This document shows positions 8,988 through 18,622 of a stretch of 57,064 nucleotides of DNA, in pieces. Every line of letters begins with the position of its first letter. Within the stretch, counting starts at the first letter, position 1. The notes under the pieces are model-generated. The model saw nothing but the letters and a program-made list of their open reading frames with translations, searched no databases and was not told the origin of the DNA. The DNA comes from Bifidobacterium apri. Its GTDB lineage: Bacteria; Actinomycetota; Actinomycetes; Actinomycetales; Bifidobacteriaceae. The stretch is taken from positions 1-57,064 of the forward strand of contig NZ_WBSO01000009.1 in NCBI RefSeq assembly GCF_009299485.1. Direction: 5' to 3'. The position numbers and the translations under genes are program-made.

Positions 8988-10995
8988 CTGGAGCGCTCTG
9001 CTCTCTGTCAAGTATGCCATGTTCGATACCATCCAGATTTCCACTGGAATCGGACGAGAAGTTGCGATTTACCGTAATCCAAGGAAGGCACAGTAATGTT
9101 GGTATTGAAATGAATAATGGGAATATATATCGTCCGCACATTACTGGCGCCAACAGAAGGCTACACCAGTATAACGCTGCGTAGCCCCATGCAATGAGTA
9201 GTATCAGTGGACTGGGTTTTGATGTGGAGATGTCAGGCTTTGCTTCCCCTCCTGTGTGATGCTCTTGAGCGTGTAACGTTTGTCGATGATGCTTCGTGTT
9301 GGGAAGACGATTTGCGAATTTGCGTCTGCTGCAAATGAGAGCGCAGGAGATTAGTAGTACGTAAAAAACGAGCGCAGGCGAAACCCACGGAACCAGTAAG
9401 GAATATCCAGAGAAAGTGCGGCCTGATTGCTTGGCGGCTGCAATGCGCGGAGCATAGAATTCCGCGGCATCAGTAAACCACTTCACAAGCCATTGCGGTT
9501 TCCAAGATTGGTGATAGTCCTGAGGTTGTTGGTTCTCCGATGCCACATCGAGTGTCACATTGAATTCATTCCAGGGGGCTAGACCTGACCAACGGTTATC
9601 GGCGAGCGAAGTCGGATAAATATAGCCGGCAGTATCCCACAGCATTGCTGTGAGATACCGGTATGGGTGGTGAATGGCAAAGCTGAAGTACAACTTTACA
9701 TAACCTGTCATGTCTTGTTTCACCGCATCAGAAATCAGAGCAGCCTTGGATGGGTCGGCAAGGGGCTCAAGATAGCCGGTGCCTGTGTCACTGTTGTAGT
9801 AGCGCCCGATGCCTGCCATACCCTCCCAGGGTTTATCACTGTTGAGACCTGCATCAAGAGCCTGTAAATCATAGTACTTTCCGACTTCATCGATGTCTTG
9901 TTTGCTGAGCTCGGCGTGGTCGTACATATATGTCGCGACTATTTGTTGGCTGGGCAAGGAAAGCTGATCCATCACGGTGTTTTCCCGTATGGTGAACGTG
10001 GCGCCTAGGCAGGCGGGGAAAAGTATTGTCACAGACAACACAAGAATGGCAACAAGCGACATCTGCCATCTGACGGGCTTCATCCTACGGACAAAAAAGA
10101 GAATAATAAAAACAATAATGAAAATGTAGAGTCCTTGTTTTCGCATGAGTGACATCCCCAAAGCGCTGAAAAACAGGGCAGAGCATTTTTTCAATGATTT
10201 CAAGGCAGTGGGAGTTTGAAGCATGTTAATAATGCAAAGCAGTGTCATTATGAAAAAACTTGCGAACATGCTGTCTTTTGAAGTGGTCATTACGTAGGTC
10301 TGCACGTAGGGATTGATGATAATCATAAAATGACAAATCACCGCTACAATGGGTGGGCATCCCCAAGAAATAACCTGTTGCAACGAGAGGCTCAGTGCGA
10401 AGGCAAGCAGTAAAGCTTGAATAATGCAGTAGATAAAGACTCCTGCACTCAAATTAGAGAATAAAGCCTGCCCGATTTGCATGCAACCAGCCAGTACGAG
10501 TGTGTGAGCAAGTGGCCAGTGTGCGTCGAGCTCATGATTGTTGAAGAGTGCGTGTAGTTGCAATGGCGCGTCACTGGAGTAATTTCCGGGGAAGAAGGCT
10601 ATGGCGGCAGGAATCCAAAGTACAAGAATAATGATGAATACAGTGATTCGTAGAAGGGCTGGTTTTGTCGTGCGGATTTGAGATGACAACAGGATGAGTA
10701 GGCTGTATTTACGTGTTTTTCTTGGGCGCCAGTAACTATTCCAGAGCGCCAAACAGAGGAGCGATATGAACGTCGCAATAAGCGTAATTGCGATGGCAGA
10801 TAGCCACAGCAGCGCAGAGCCGAAATTCGGAGCACCCGCTGTGTGATAGAACTCCCTACCGATTGAGAGTGATGCGCCGATGATGATGCCCAAAATGGCT
10901 GATATCACGATATCCGAAGGTGAGAGATGGTAACGTCGCACGGTTAGGTCAATCATGATTGTGGAGTCATCAAGGTTGTTATCAAAGTGAGTCAC
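8953..10995 (-). CDS. Polytopic membrane protein, DUF6020/GT-C-like, paralogue 2
   Basis: A 680-residue multi-pass membrane protein starting with GTG behind GAGAG. It carries the shared signature as 'FFPGNYSSDAPLQL' followed by 'HWPLAHTLVLAGCMQIGQALF', and the extracytoplasmic 'HHPYRYLTAMLWDTAGY' segment that corresponds to 'HPDSYLQAFLCMESGW' in paralogue 1. About 13 hydrophobic segments are visible, with a poorly conserved basic loop around residue 575. It overlaps the following gene and starts 38 bases after the preceding one, so the three are probably co-transcribed. The likely role is in building or moving the surface glycan made by the locus; the exact reaction is unknown. Confidence 0.78.
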   Translation of the reverse strand: MTHFDNNLDDSTIMIDLTVRRYHLSPSDIVISAILGIIIGASLSIGREFYHTAGAPNFGSALLWLSAIAITLIATFISLLCLALWNSYWRPRKTRKYSLLILLSSQIRTTKPALLRITVFIIILVLWIPAAIAFFPGNYSSDAPLQLHALFNNHELDAHWPLAHTLVLAGCMQIGQALFSNLSAGVFIYCIIQALLLAFALSLSLQQVISWGCPPIVAVICHFMIIINPYVQTYVMTTSKDSMFASFFIMTLLCIINMLQTPTALKSLKKCSALFFSALGMSLMRKQGLYIFIIVFIILFFVRRMKPVRWQMSLVAILVLSVTILFPACLGATFTIRENTVMDQLSLPSQQIVATYMYDHAELSKQDIDEVGKYYDLQALDAGLNSDKPWEGMAGIGRYYNSDTGTGYLEPLADPSKAALISDAVKQDMTGYVKLYFSFAIHHPYRYLTAMLWDTAGYIYPTSLADNRWSGLAPWNEFNVTLDVASENQQPQDYHQSWKPQWLVKWFTDAAEFYAPRIAAAKQSGRTFSGYSLLVPWVSPALVFYVLLISCALICSRRKFANRLPNTKHHRQTLHAQEHHTGGEAKPDISTSKPSPLILLIAWGYAALYWCSLLLAPVMCGRYIFPLFISIPTLLCLPWITVNRNFSSDSSGNLDGIEHGILDREQSAPDENAKKMLSRH

Positions 10996-11033
10996 GATAT
11001 CTACTCTCTATTGAGAATGAAGTATATAGATAC

Positions 11034-12842
11034 TTATTGATGCGAAGGCCGAAGTCGAGGATCTGATTGCGATGAATCCGATGGTTCGACTTCTTGATTC
11101 GTCACATTGCTGAAAGAAAGCAGTGCCTCCGTAAGCAACAGCGGTCCGATATAGAGCAACGGCAAGAGGTAGCGGCTTCCCAGCACCCAGATTGAGATTG
11201 GCGAAATCCACAATCCTGCCTCAGTCAGGAGCAAAGGAATTGCGAGAATGAAAAGAGCTAGTTTCTTTCGTTTGCCGGCAAACAGCGAGTATACGTACAT
11301 CATGGGGATGATGAGCGTGTAAACGGGGGCAAGAAACAGGAGATGGATTATTGGCATCGTCTCGATACGATGATATATGTTGTCCGCTACTTGTCCGGAC
11401 TTGACACTCCACCCCGTTGATGTGTATGCGCCGGGAATGGATGAAGAATCGTAATCCTTCATGAAGCTTGAATCAAGCTGGACAGCGATGGTGGAATCGC
11501 TCTTCCCAAAACCGCTTTCCAAAGCAACATATGTTTGGAAATAAGAATAGGGATGTCGCAAGCCCTCGGCGATGTAGGCTTTTTTCCAATCGCCATATGC
11601 ATCTGTTGGTTCCTTGATTCTGTATTTCACCGGATCCGAGAGAAACCATTGCCAGCGTGTTGCCAGATCTGTGCAATCCAGAAGTTTGTCTATCGCTTGA
11701 TACTCGTATGGAGTGATATCATCTGGATGGTCTGAAAAATATCTGGCCGTCTGCTGTAGCTGCACAGATAACATTTCGTAATGTTCCGATGGCTTTACTC
11801 CGCATAAAGGCAATACTATTTTCGGCAGAAGAACTAAGAGTATCAATAGCGATATGCACGTACTTATGGTGAGATTCCGCAGATATCGCGTTTCTTTGAG
11901 ATCGTCTTTGGAATGTTTCTTTTTGTAACGTAAAACAAAAAATGCAAGTGCTGCAATTATGGAAGGAATAAGTATGTACGTTCCGAGTTTTTTTACTAAG
12001 CATGCATAGATTGTCAGCAGCGTGAACAACACGGTCTGTGTAGTTGATGAAAATATTGTCCCATCGGATCTCAATGCTGCGATGAAATATATAAACCACA
12101 ACAAGAACGCTGGGGCAAACAGGGTGTCCTTTGCAAGAAATGTTGACCATACTGGAAACAGCGGACAAAGTGCGTAGAATGCAATCAAGATGTTGCGGTA
12201 TAAAACCTTGACATTTCCCCTGCTATATATGAATTCTGCGGAGATGGCAAAGATGACAGCTGAAACAGCGGCTTGAACCAGAACGAAGGCGAAGAATACT
12301 AAACCTGCATTATGGATGATTTTGCCTAGCTGGGCCATGCCGCCAAATAACAGCACTGTGAAAATCGGATTGTGGTCGGAAAGCATGTTGGGCTTACCGT
12401 CAATCAGTCCAGTAAACCAGCCGATTGAGATGAGAGTATCTCCGAGAAAATTGGCGGGATATAGTGCCACGAGCCAAGGCAGCCAGCAGATAAAGATAAT
12501 TAAAGCATATGAGAAGATATTCTTAATGGACAGTTTCTCTGTTGTGCGGGTACAAGAATTCTTCTTTTCAGAGGCGATAAGCGGACCGATAAGTGCCAGT
12601 GATACGAAGAATGCTGTCAATATACAAATCAGGAGTATTGTATGCCCGAGAGCATGATTGAAATTGAAATATCCATGCGTATCAATTGCATCGCAGAGTG
12701 ACATAATCACCCCAGTAATGGAAGCAAAAATAACCGCTAGGATACATTGCTTCTTTGATAAAGTGATGTGGGAGAATAGACTACCCTTATCATCACCGAT
12801 AGGATGCATCGAAAAGTATTTGTTACGCAAACGTGTCACCAC
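11034..12842 (-). CDS. Polytopic membrane protein, DUF6020/GT-C-like, paralogue 3
   Basis: A 602-residue multi-pass protein with the same core: 'LYPANFLGDTLISIGWF', then 'SDHNPIFTVLLFGGMAQLGKI', and later 'HPYSYFQTYVALESGFG'. The frame begins with GTG codons (12842, 12839) that overlap the TGA of the upstream glycosyltransferase (12836-12838), with AAGGAG within the end of that gene, so translation is probably coupled. An internal ATG twelve codons in is another possible start. It is the shortest and most AT-rich of the three paralogues. Function as for its neighbours: predicted membrane step of polysaccharide synthesis, mechanism not shown by sequence. Confidence 0.77.
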   Translation of the reverse strand: MVTRLRNKYFSMHPIGDDKGSLFSHITLSKKQCILAVIFASITGVIMSLCDAIDTHGYFNFNHALGHTILLICILTAFFVSLALIGPLIASEKKNSCTRTTEKLSIKNIFSYALIIFICWLPWLVALYPANFLGDTLISIGWFTGLIDGKPNMLSDHNPIFTVLLFGGMAQLGKIIHNAGLVFFAFVLVQAAVSAVIFAISAEFIYSRGNVKVLYRNILIAFYALCPLFPVWSTFLAKDTLFAPAFLLWFIYFIAALRSDGTIFSSTTQTVLFTLLTIYACLVKKLGTYILIPSIIAALAFFVLRYKKKHSKDDLKETRYLRNLTISTCISLLILLVLLPKIVLPLCGVKPSEHYEMLSVQLQQTARYFSDHPDDITPYEYQAIDKLLDCTDLATRWQWFLSDPVKYRIKEPTDAYGDWKKAYIAEGLRHPYSYFQTYVALESGFGKSDSTIAVQLDSSFMKDYDSSSIPGAYTSTGWSVKSGQVADNIYHRIETMPIIHLLFLAPVYTLIIPMMYVYSLFAGKRKKLALFILAIPLLLTEAGLWISPISIWVLGSRYLLPLLYIGPLLLTEALLSFSNVTNQEVEPSDSSQSDPRLRPSHQ

Positions 12843-15800
12843 TCCTTGACCGGGGTTGGCGCAGGATTCAGTACTTCATACATATTCCCGAATATCAGAT
12901 TCGGATTGGTATAGGGTGCTGTTTCGGCAGAGAAGGTCTCAGGCCAACGTTCCATGAGTTGTCCTCTCTCCTTCTGGAACCTAATTGCTTTCGGCCCAGA
13001 AGTCTCAGGGCCGCGGGAGACAGACTCATAATGACGTAGCATTGCGGTTGGGCAGAATACAACGAGTTTTCCAATCTTTCTCACCCTATAGCAGAAGTCG
13101 ACGTCGTTGTAATTGACTGCAAGATCCTCATCATAGCCTTGGACTTCCTCGAACGTCTTGCGGGAAACCATCATGCAAGCACCAGTGACGGCTGCAACGT
13201 CCCGGGCAACAATAGTGGCCTCGAAGTTTCCTGTGTTCCGATAAGGCATTTGGTAATAGAGATGACCGGGGCCATCGGGGCCGCATGCAATTCCTGCGTG
13301 CTGAATGGTATCGTCAGGGAAAAGTAGCTTTGCCCCGGTAATGCCAACGTCTTTGCGGGTGCAAGGACCCACAAGCTCCTGAATCCAATCCGGGGTAATT
13401 ACCTCAGTGTCGTTGTTGAGAAGCAGGAAATAGTCGCCTTGAGCGTTACGAGCGCCAAAGTTGACGATTTGAGAGAAATTAAAGCCATGAACATCCTTGT
13501 CATACACAACCCTGATACGTGCATCGGCATGCTGAATCTTTTCATAGTATGTGAAGGTATCGTTATCGTTACTATTATTCTCGACAACAACAATTTCATA
13601 ATTATGGTATGTCGTGAATTTACGAATGGACATCAGACAACGATGGAGTACAGGCACTGAATCCTTGTTGGGGATGATGATTGACACCAACGGTTCGCCA
13701 TGAGTGAGTTCTTCGGATGGGAAATTGTCACTCTGTTCGGCGGCGGAAAGATCGGCGGGATTGCCATCTTCTTGATGCATCGATTCACAAGAATTCCCGA
13801 GATGATATTTCACCACGAATCTGCGCGGCGCAATCGGGGATTCTTCGACATCTGCATCGATACGTTCGCGCTCGAGATGCGTCTGAACCGCAAGCTTACT
13901 TGAGTCAAGGGTATAGCTTTTTTGTTCGGCGTTCTGAGCAGTTGAATTGCTGTGGACACGCCAGTGATAGAGCACGCGAGGCTCGTGATGAACGTATTTG
14001 GCTTGTTCACCGATGCGGAATGTCATATGCCAGTCTTGCGACCCGTCATATTCTTTGCCGGGAAGATCCAATGTATCCATGATGGACTTGCGGACGGTGA
14101 GGAAATGGCATACATAATTCATTCCCAACAGAAGATCCGGGTTCCAGTCGGGCTTAAAGAACGGCTCACGATAGGTTCCGCCGTCGTATTTATCCTCATC
14201 GCAGTACAGCATTCCCGTTTCTGGGTGTTTATTGACTGCAAGAGCATACCAATATAGAGCGTCAGGTTCGAGGAAGTCATCGTGATCCAGGAAGCACAGG
14301 AAGTCACCGGTTGCGGCAGTGATTCCGGCATTGGTGTTCAGCGTGATGCCCTGATTTTCGGGGAGACGGATTTCTTTGATTCTCTTATCCGACTTGCAGA
14401 GGGATGATACTGCTTGGTCAAGTTGGGCATCCTCGCTGGATGCGTTGACTAGTAACAATTCCCAGCTGGAATATGTCTGATTGAGTACCGATGATGCCAT
14501 GTCTCTCAAGAACGAGATAGGTGTTTTGTACAGCGGTACGATGATGGAGAACTTGGGGCGTGTCTCGAATGCGACTTTACGCTGGAGCTCAAGCTCGTCG
14601 GGACGCGACTTGTGCTGATTCCGGAACCATGAGTCGTAATTACCTGCTTGGCATGCGGGAAGGGTATTCAGCTTCCATTGCATACGCATGCGCATGGCGG
14701 ATGCAGCGTCGCAGTACTGGAACCCGTCCTGAGCGTCGGAATCGGGGAAATGCGCCCAAACGAAGAATGTAGATCCCGAGGGAACGCGAAGGGAATAGGA
14801 TATTCTTCTTACTTGGAGTCCCGGTTGTGCTTGGGTGTCGTCGCGCAGATCTCCCATGCATACCCATTCCGAAAGATTGAAAGCCTCTCCGGAATCGTTC
14901 AAGGCTTGAATGTCGACGAATTCATGGGGGTCATTGTGCATACCGGTGATGGGGATGACAACAGATCCATGGACGATATCGGTACCATCGAGATCGGGAA
15001 TGATTTGCTCAATATGTACCTGAACGTCTTCAGGGACCAGATTCTCGTCGCATCTGCGGATGGCAGACGCAACGGCATCTCGCCGTAGTGTGTTGAATCG
15101 TGATTCTGCTGCCGCGCCCTTAGGCGACAGTACAACTTGGCTATCTTCCACTGTTTTCCCATCACGCACTGCGCGAATGCTGACAGTTTGCTTGTCCCTT
15201 ATTAGGGGGAGGACGAGCACCAGTTTATTGTTAATGGTGAGTAGCTTTGATGGGAGCTGATGACCGTTAAGAGAAGCTGAGGATGCGATGACACCATCGT
15301 ATGCAATGTCTTCGTCGATGTTTATCAGCGAATATACTTTTCCGGTTCCGCGTGAGATGTGGGACATGCGGATTGCATTGCTGGATGACGTTTCCTGATG
15401 CTGCTTGACGGCGTCAGTGACGCTGTCGTTCGGGTTACGGAAGAACACTCTTTGCAAGTCGATCCCGTTGTAACCTTCATCATACAGATATTGCAGGTAT
15501 ATTCCGCACAGACGTTCGCCGAGATAGCCGGAGACGCGCCGACCAATGGCAGAATAATGAGAAATGTCTCGAAGCCGCTCGTGTTCTGCGAGAACAGAGA
15601 AAAGAAATTCGCAGTAGCGGTTGAAAATATCTTTTTTCATCACGAACATATTGCATGCGAATACTTTTTTGTTTGAAAGATATTTTTTCGCACTGCGCCA
15701 GATTTCGGGATATCGTTGACGAATGATCGCCATGCATGTATCCAAATCTTCGATGTGATGCCCCGCAGAAGCTTGATATTGCTCGTATACAGTGGCGTGG

Positions 15801-16240
15801 TCCAGGGCTTCAACCGGGGTTGGGGCAATGAAGTCATGGGAGGTGATGACTTTCCGCATGGTGTCTTCATTGAATCCGATCTTGGCCAGTGTCTGATCAT
15901 CATTGCGATCGAAGACAACATCGCCGAAGATGAACGGTTCTTGGTGCTCCGGGAATTTTGTATCTGTAAAATTGAAGTACCTACGATAGTGCAGGAACCC
16001 ATAATAATCCGCGGAAGTATTTTTCCATGCCCAGTATTGTCCAGTGAGCTCGCAATACGACTTATTCTTCTCAGATATCGTGTCTCCTTCATCATCGCGC
16101 TGCACACCGGGAAGAACAATGGGGGATAGTGCAGCACCCACGTGAATGGGCTGGAGAAGAGAGTTGTTGGGGAAGTGAATCCCTGGCTTGTGACATGATA
16201 CGAAGATTTTTATATTATCAGCGCTGGAAGTCTCGGACAT
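12836..16240 (-). CDS. Three-domain glycosyltransferase: DUF4422 plus two GT2 domains
   Basis: A 1134-residue cytoplasmic enzyme. Residues 10-250 are a DUF4422 domain ('KIFVSCHKPG', 'TGQYWAWKN', 'YGFLHYRRYF'), a family seen in polysaccharide clusters and thought to be a glycosyltransferase. A linker of about 250 residues follows. A first GT2 domain starts near 562 ('FSIIVPLYKTP') with 'FLDHDDFLEPD' near 650, and a second starts near 851 ('VSIIIPNKDSVPVLHRC') with 'LLLNNDTEVI' near 940. Tandem GT2 domains usually add two sugars in turn or extend a chain such as a rhamnan; that is inference. ATG 16240 is chosen over a longer frame to 16375 because GAAGAAAGGGAAG lies 8-9 bases before it. First gene of the leftward operon with the three membrane proteins. 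Confidence 0.88.
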   Translation of the reverse strand: MSETSSADNIKIFVSCHKPGIHFPNNSLLQPIHVGAALSPIVLPGVQRDDEGDTISEKNKSYCELTGQYWAWKNTSADYYGFLHYRRYFNFTDTKFPEHQEPFIFGDVVFDRNDDQTLAKIGFNEDTMRKVITSHDFIAPTPVEALDHATVYEQYQASAGHHIEDLDTCMAIIRQRYPEIWRSAKKYLSNKKVFACNMFVMKKDIFNRYCEFLFSVLAEHERLRDISHYSAIGRRVSGYLGERLCGIYLQYLYDEGYNGIDLQRVFFRNPNDSVTDAVKQHQETSSSNAIRMSHISRGTGKVYSLINIDEDIAYDGVIASSASLNGHQLPSKLLTINNKLVLVLPLIRDKQTVSIRAVRDGKTVEDSQVVLSPKGAAAESRFNTLRRDAVASAIRRCDENLVPEDVQVHIEQIIPDLDGTDIVHGSVVIPITGMHNDPHEFVDIQALNDSGEAFNLSEWVCMGDLRDDTQAQPGLQVRRISYSLRVPSGSTFFVWAHFPDSDAQDGFQYCDAASAMRMRMQWKLNTLPACQAGNYDSWFRNQHKSRPDELELQRKVAFETRPKFSIIVPLYKTPISFLRDMASSVLNQTYSSWELLLVNASSEDAQLDQAVSSLCKSDKRIKEIRLPENQGITLNTNAGITAATGDFLCFLDHDDFLEPDALYWYALAVNKHPETGMLYCDEDKYDGGTYREPFFKPDWNPDLLLGMNYVCHFLTVRKSIMDTLDLPGKEYDGSQDWHMTFRIGEQAKYVHHEPRVLYHWRVHSNSTAQNAEQKSYTLDSSKLAVQTHLERERIDADVEESPIAPRRFVVKYHLGNSCESMHQEDGNPADLSAAEQSDNFPSEELTHGEPLVSIIIPNKDSVPVLHRCLMSIRKFTTYHNYEIVVVENNSNDNDTFTYYEKIQHADARIRVVYDKDVHGFNFSQIVNFGARNAQGDYFLLLNNDTEVITPDWIQELVGPCTRKDVGITGAKLLFPDDTIQHAGIACGPDGPGHLYYQMPYRNTGNFEATIVARDVAAVTGACMMVSRKTFEEVQGYDEDLAVNYNDVDFCYRVRKIGKLVVFCPTAMLRHYESVSRGPETSGPKAIRFQKERGQLMERWPETFSAETAPYTNPNLIFGNMYEVLNPAPTPVKEW

Positions 16241-16488
16241 AACTTGTGCTTCCCTTTCTTCCGAAAACAGCTCATCTGTATCCACAATATATACGTTCAA
16301 TTCGCGCACTATGATACACGAGAGTGGGTCAATAACCCAGTAGCATTGTCGTGGGCGAATATGAGGAGTGAACACAATCTACCGATGGATCAAGAAAACA
16401 TATGAAGTGGCTGCGGCTGGGTGTGGGGCTATTATGCATGGCTACGTTCTATTATTATCAATACTAAAGCCGGAAGCGGAGGTGTCAA

Positions 16489-17916
16489 GTGCCCAGATTC
16501 TCGTTTGTCGTCATTGCGTATAACGTTGAATCCTATATTAAGGATTGTTTGCGCAGCGTGATGGCTCAAAGCCTGCGTGACATCGAAGTCGTGATTGTCG
16601 ATGATTACAGTACAGATAATACGGCAGCGATAATTTCTGACACAATCAGGGGAGACCGGCGATGCAGGCTTGTACGACACAATGAGAATTGTGGTGCGCA
16701 TATAGCTAGAAAGAGCGGCGTGGCACAGACTCATGGCGATTATGTCGTTTTTGTTGACGGCGACGACAGGGTAAAACCTGACCTTTGTGAACGTTTGGAA
16801 GAGGTATATCAGCATGAAAGCCCGGACATTCTCCGATTTTGTCGGGAAGTGGTTTCTCCGGAGATATCGCAAGAATCGGCACGAAAGCTTGAAGCCTCTT
16901 TCAATTGTGATACGGGTCATCGTGTAGACAATGAGATACTCTTGTCGGTATTTTCTGACGAGTATCATGTCAGAGGCACGTGGAGCGTCATCGATTGCAG
17001 CTTCAGAGGCGAGATGCTCAGACAATCTTTTCAACAGATGACGAATCACCCCATCGGAAGAATGCAGGATTCCTACGAATTTTTCGTGTTAGCCGATGCT
17101 GCAAAAAGTATGCAGGTGATGCGTGAGTATCGAGGGCTTCTGTACTCATATGGAACGGGGGTATCCGGAGACAACAGGCAGTCCTTATCGCGATTTGAAA
17201 AAGGTCAAAGCGGCATTCACAGTTCGTTGGCAGCGCTTCTCGATTACGCAAATACCCGTGATGACGAAGTCGTATCGCAGTGTGCAGGATGGATGCGGCG
17301 GACTGCGCTTTCCATCGTGGGCCGTGATTGGTCGGGCCGGTTGCCTATGTCGGAACAGATTGCCTCATTCAAGTTGTTACGGAATACTTGGGGCGATGTT
17401 GAAACGGCTTATATTATCGCCGAACCATTATCGGCAAGAGCGAGGTGGGTTTGGGACAACGGAGGATACCCCGATTACGCTGATCCGATGGTTCAGTGGG
17501 AGTTGCTATTCAGTGAATTATCGATTTCAGATGATACGGACCCATTGGTTACAGAAAAAATACGATATTGCAGCAAGTTATGTAATGCTGTTGAATATCG
17601 TGAAGATAGCCGTATAAGAGATGACATACTCATCTGGCAATCTTCTGACGCGCATATGAAGGAGATTCAGCGAGCAGCCCGACTTGAGCAGATTCGACGT
17701 TCAGCCATGCAACGCACTGTATTGGGGCGGATATTGACAGGACGTATTTCGATCCGCGCCCTTGCAGTATTGTTTCCCCAAGGTTCTAAACGTAGAAAAG
17801 TGGCTGGCAAAATCAAGAAAGCTCACGCGATGTTTGCCTCCGGTGTGTGGAAGGGGTATAGCGTGAAGACGTTATTCGTCAAAGGGCGTTCGGTGCTGCG
17901 GCGATTATCTGCATAA
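16489..17916 (+). CDS. GT2 glycosyltransferase
   Basis: A 475-residue protein beginning with GTG behind a GGAGG site. Residues 1-115 are a GT-A domain: 'FSFVVIAYNVESYIKDC', 'VIVDDYSTDNT' and the acidic 'FVDGDDRVKPD'. The remaining 360 residues are helical with no domain I can name and end in a basic tail, as in many capsule and teichoic-acid glycosyltransferases. It is transcribed away from the leftward operon, with about 250 bases between the start codons. The shared region is AT-rich and could hold promoters for both. It is followed directly by a transposase relic, so the original downstream neighbour may be lost. Confidence 0.85.
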   Translation: MPRFSFVVIAYNVESYIKDCLRSVMAQSLRDIEVVIVDDYSTDNTAAIISDTIRGDRRCRLVRHNENCGAHIARKSGVAQTHGDYVVFVDGDDRVKPDLCERLEEVYQHESPDILRFCREVVSPEISQESARKLEASFNCDTGHRVDNEILLSVFSDEYHVRGTWSVIDCSFRGEMLRQSFQQMTNHPIGRMQDSYEFFVLADAAKSMQVMREYRGLLYSYGTGVSGDNRQSLSRFEKGQSGIHSSLAALLDYANTRDDEVVSQCAGWMRRTALSIVGRDWSGRLPMSEQIASFKLLRNTWGDVETAYIIAEPLSARARWVWDNGGYPDYADPMVQWELLFSELSISDDTDPLVTEKIRYCSKLCNAVEYREDSRIRDDILIWQSSDAHMKEIQRAARLEQIRRSAMQRTVLGRILTGRISIRALAVLFPQGSKRRKVAGKIKKAHAMFASGVWKGYSVKTLFVKGRSVLRRLSA

Positions 17917-17958
17917 GCGGACTTGACTATGGATATATGGATACTGGAATCAGTTGTA

Positions 17959-18168
17959 TCAATCGTGAAGCATATTCATATCGATAAAAACTGCGTATTG
18001 ACTCCGGTCTTGCTTGGTATGAGGCTGTTTCGGCGAGCAATCCTCTATCTGCGCATACTTCTTGGTGGTCTCCCGCGACACACCCAGGCGGCGCGCTATC
18101 TCGCGCCACGGCACGCTCTTCGCGTCAAGGAGCTTGATATCTTGCTGTACTGACACCGGTTTCGTCAT
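17959..18168 (-). pseudogene. IS21-type transposase (IstA) N-terminal relic
   Basis: A 69-codon frame starting 'MTKPVSVQQDIKLLDA' with a helix-turn-helix 'WREIARRLGVSRETTKKYA', which is the N-terminal DNA-binding part of IS21-family IstA proteins. The full protein would be about 400-500 residues with a DDE domain. Here the similarity stops after about 50 codons and the frame ends in unrelated sequence. No istB follows. It is therefore a remnant, not a working element. Confidence 0.75.
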
Positions 18169-18622
18169 TCCTTTCCTTCCCGAAAGCCGTTGGAACCTGC
18201 AATTCGGGAAAAATACCGAGGTTCGCGCGGAACCGGTGCCCTCATCCCACCGAAGTGATGAAACGGACTAAAACCAACCGCTCACATGGGCTAATTCTAG
18301 ATGCTCAACTGGCTCACTTCCTAATTGAAATACATGATGATAGATGACCGGATTGCTTAGTCCTTACTGGGTTGTCGGCACATCCAATGGTCTTACGGGC
18401 TTATGCAATTGATTAACGTATGTGTTTGAGTGAGTGCTGCGTTGATACTGAAATCGTGAACTGATTGGCTGTTGTGCGTGCGGCGTCCAATCGGCTTGGG
18501 AGGTTTAATGTGTCACATGGCATCCTTGTAACAAGGGGACATGTATAATATCTGTAAGTATTTCCTGTTGCAAATACAGGGGGACAGGCCTAGCGTGATG
18601 ATACGAATGGAGATGGGGGCCG
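18169..18622. other. Intergenic stretch between transposase relic and AAA ATPase
   Basis: No convincing reading frame. The last 80 bases hold an AT-rich 'TATAAT'-like box (18544-18549, ATGTATAATATC context) and a GGAGATGGGGG ribosome site just before 18623, so the ATPase probably has its own promoter. The remainder shows no clear repeats or RNA gene. Confidence 0.5.

Noticed and set aside
18169..18622. A partner toxin or nuclease gene upstream of the AAA ATPase
   Set aside because: No frame of useful length with a ribosome site is present on either strand; the stretch appears non-coding apart from the promoter.
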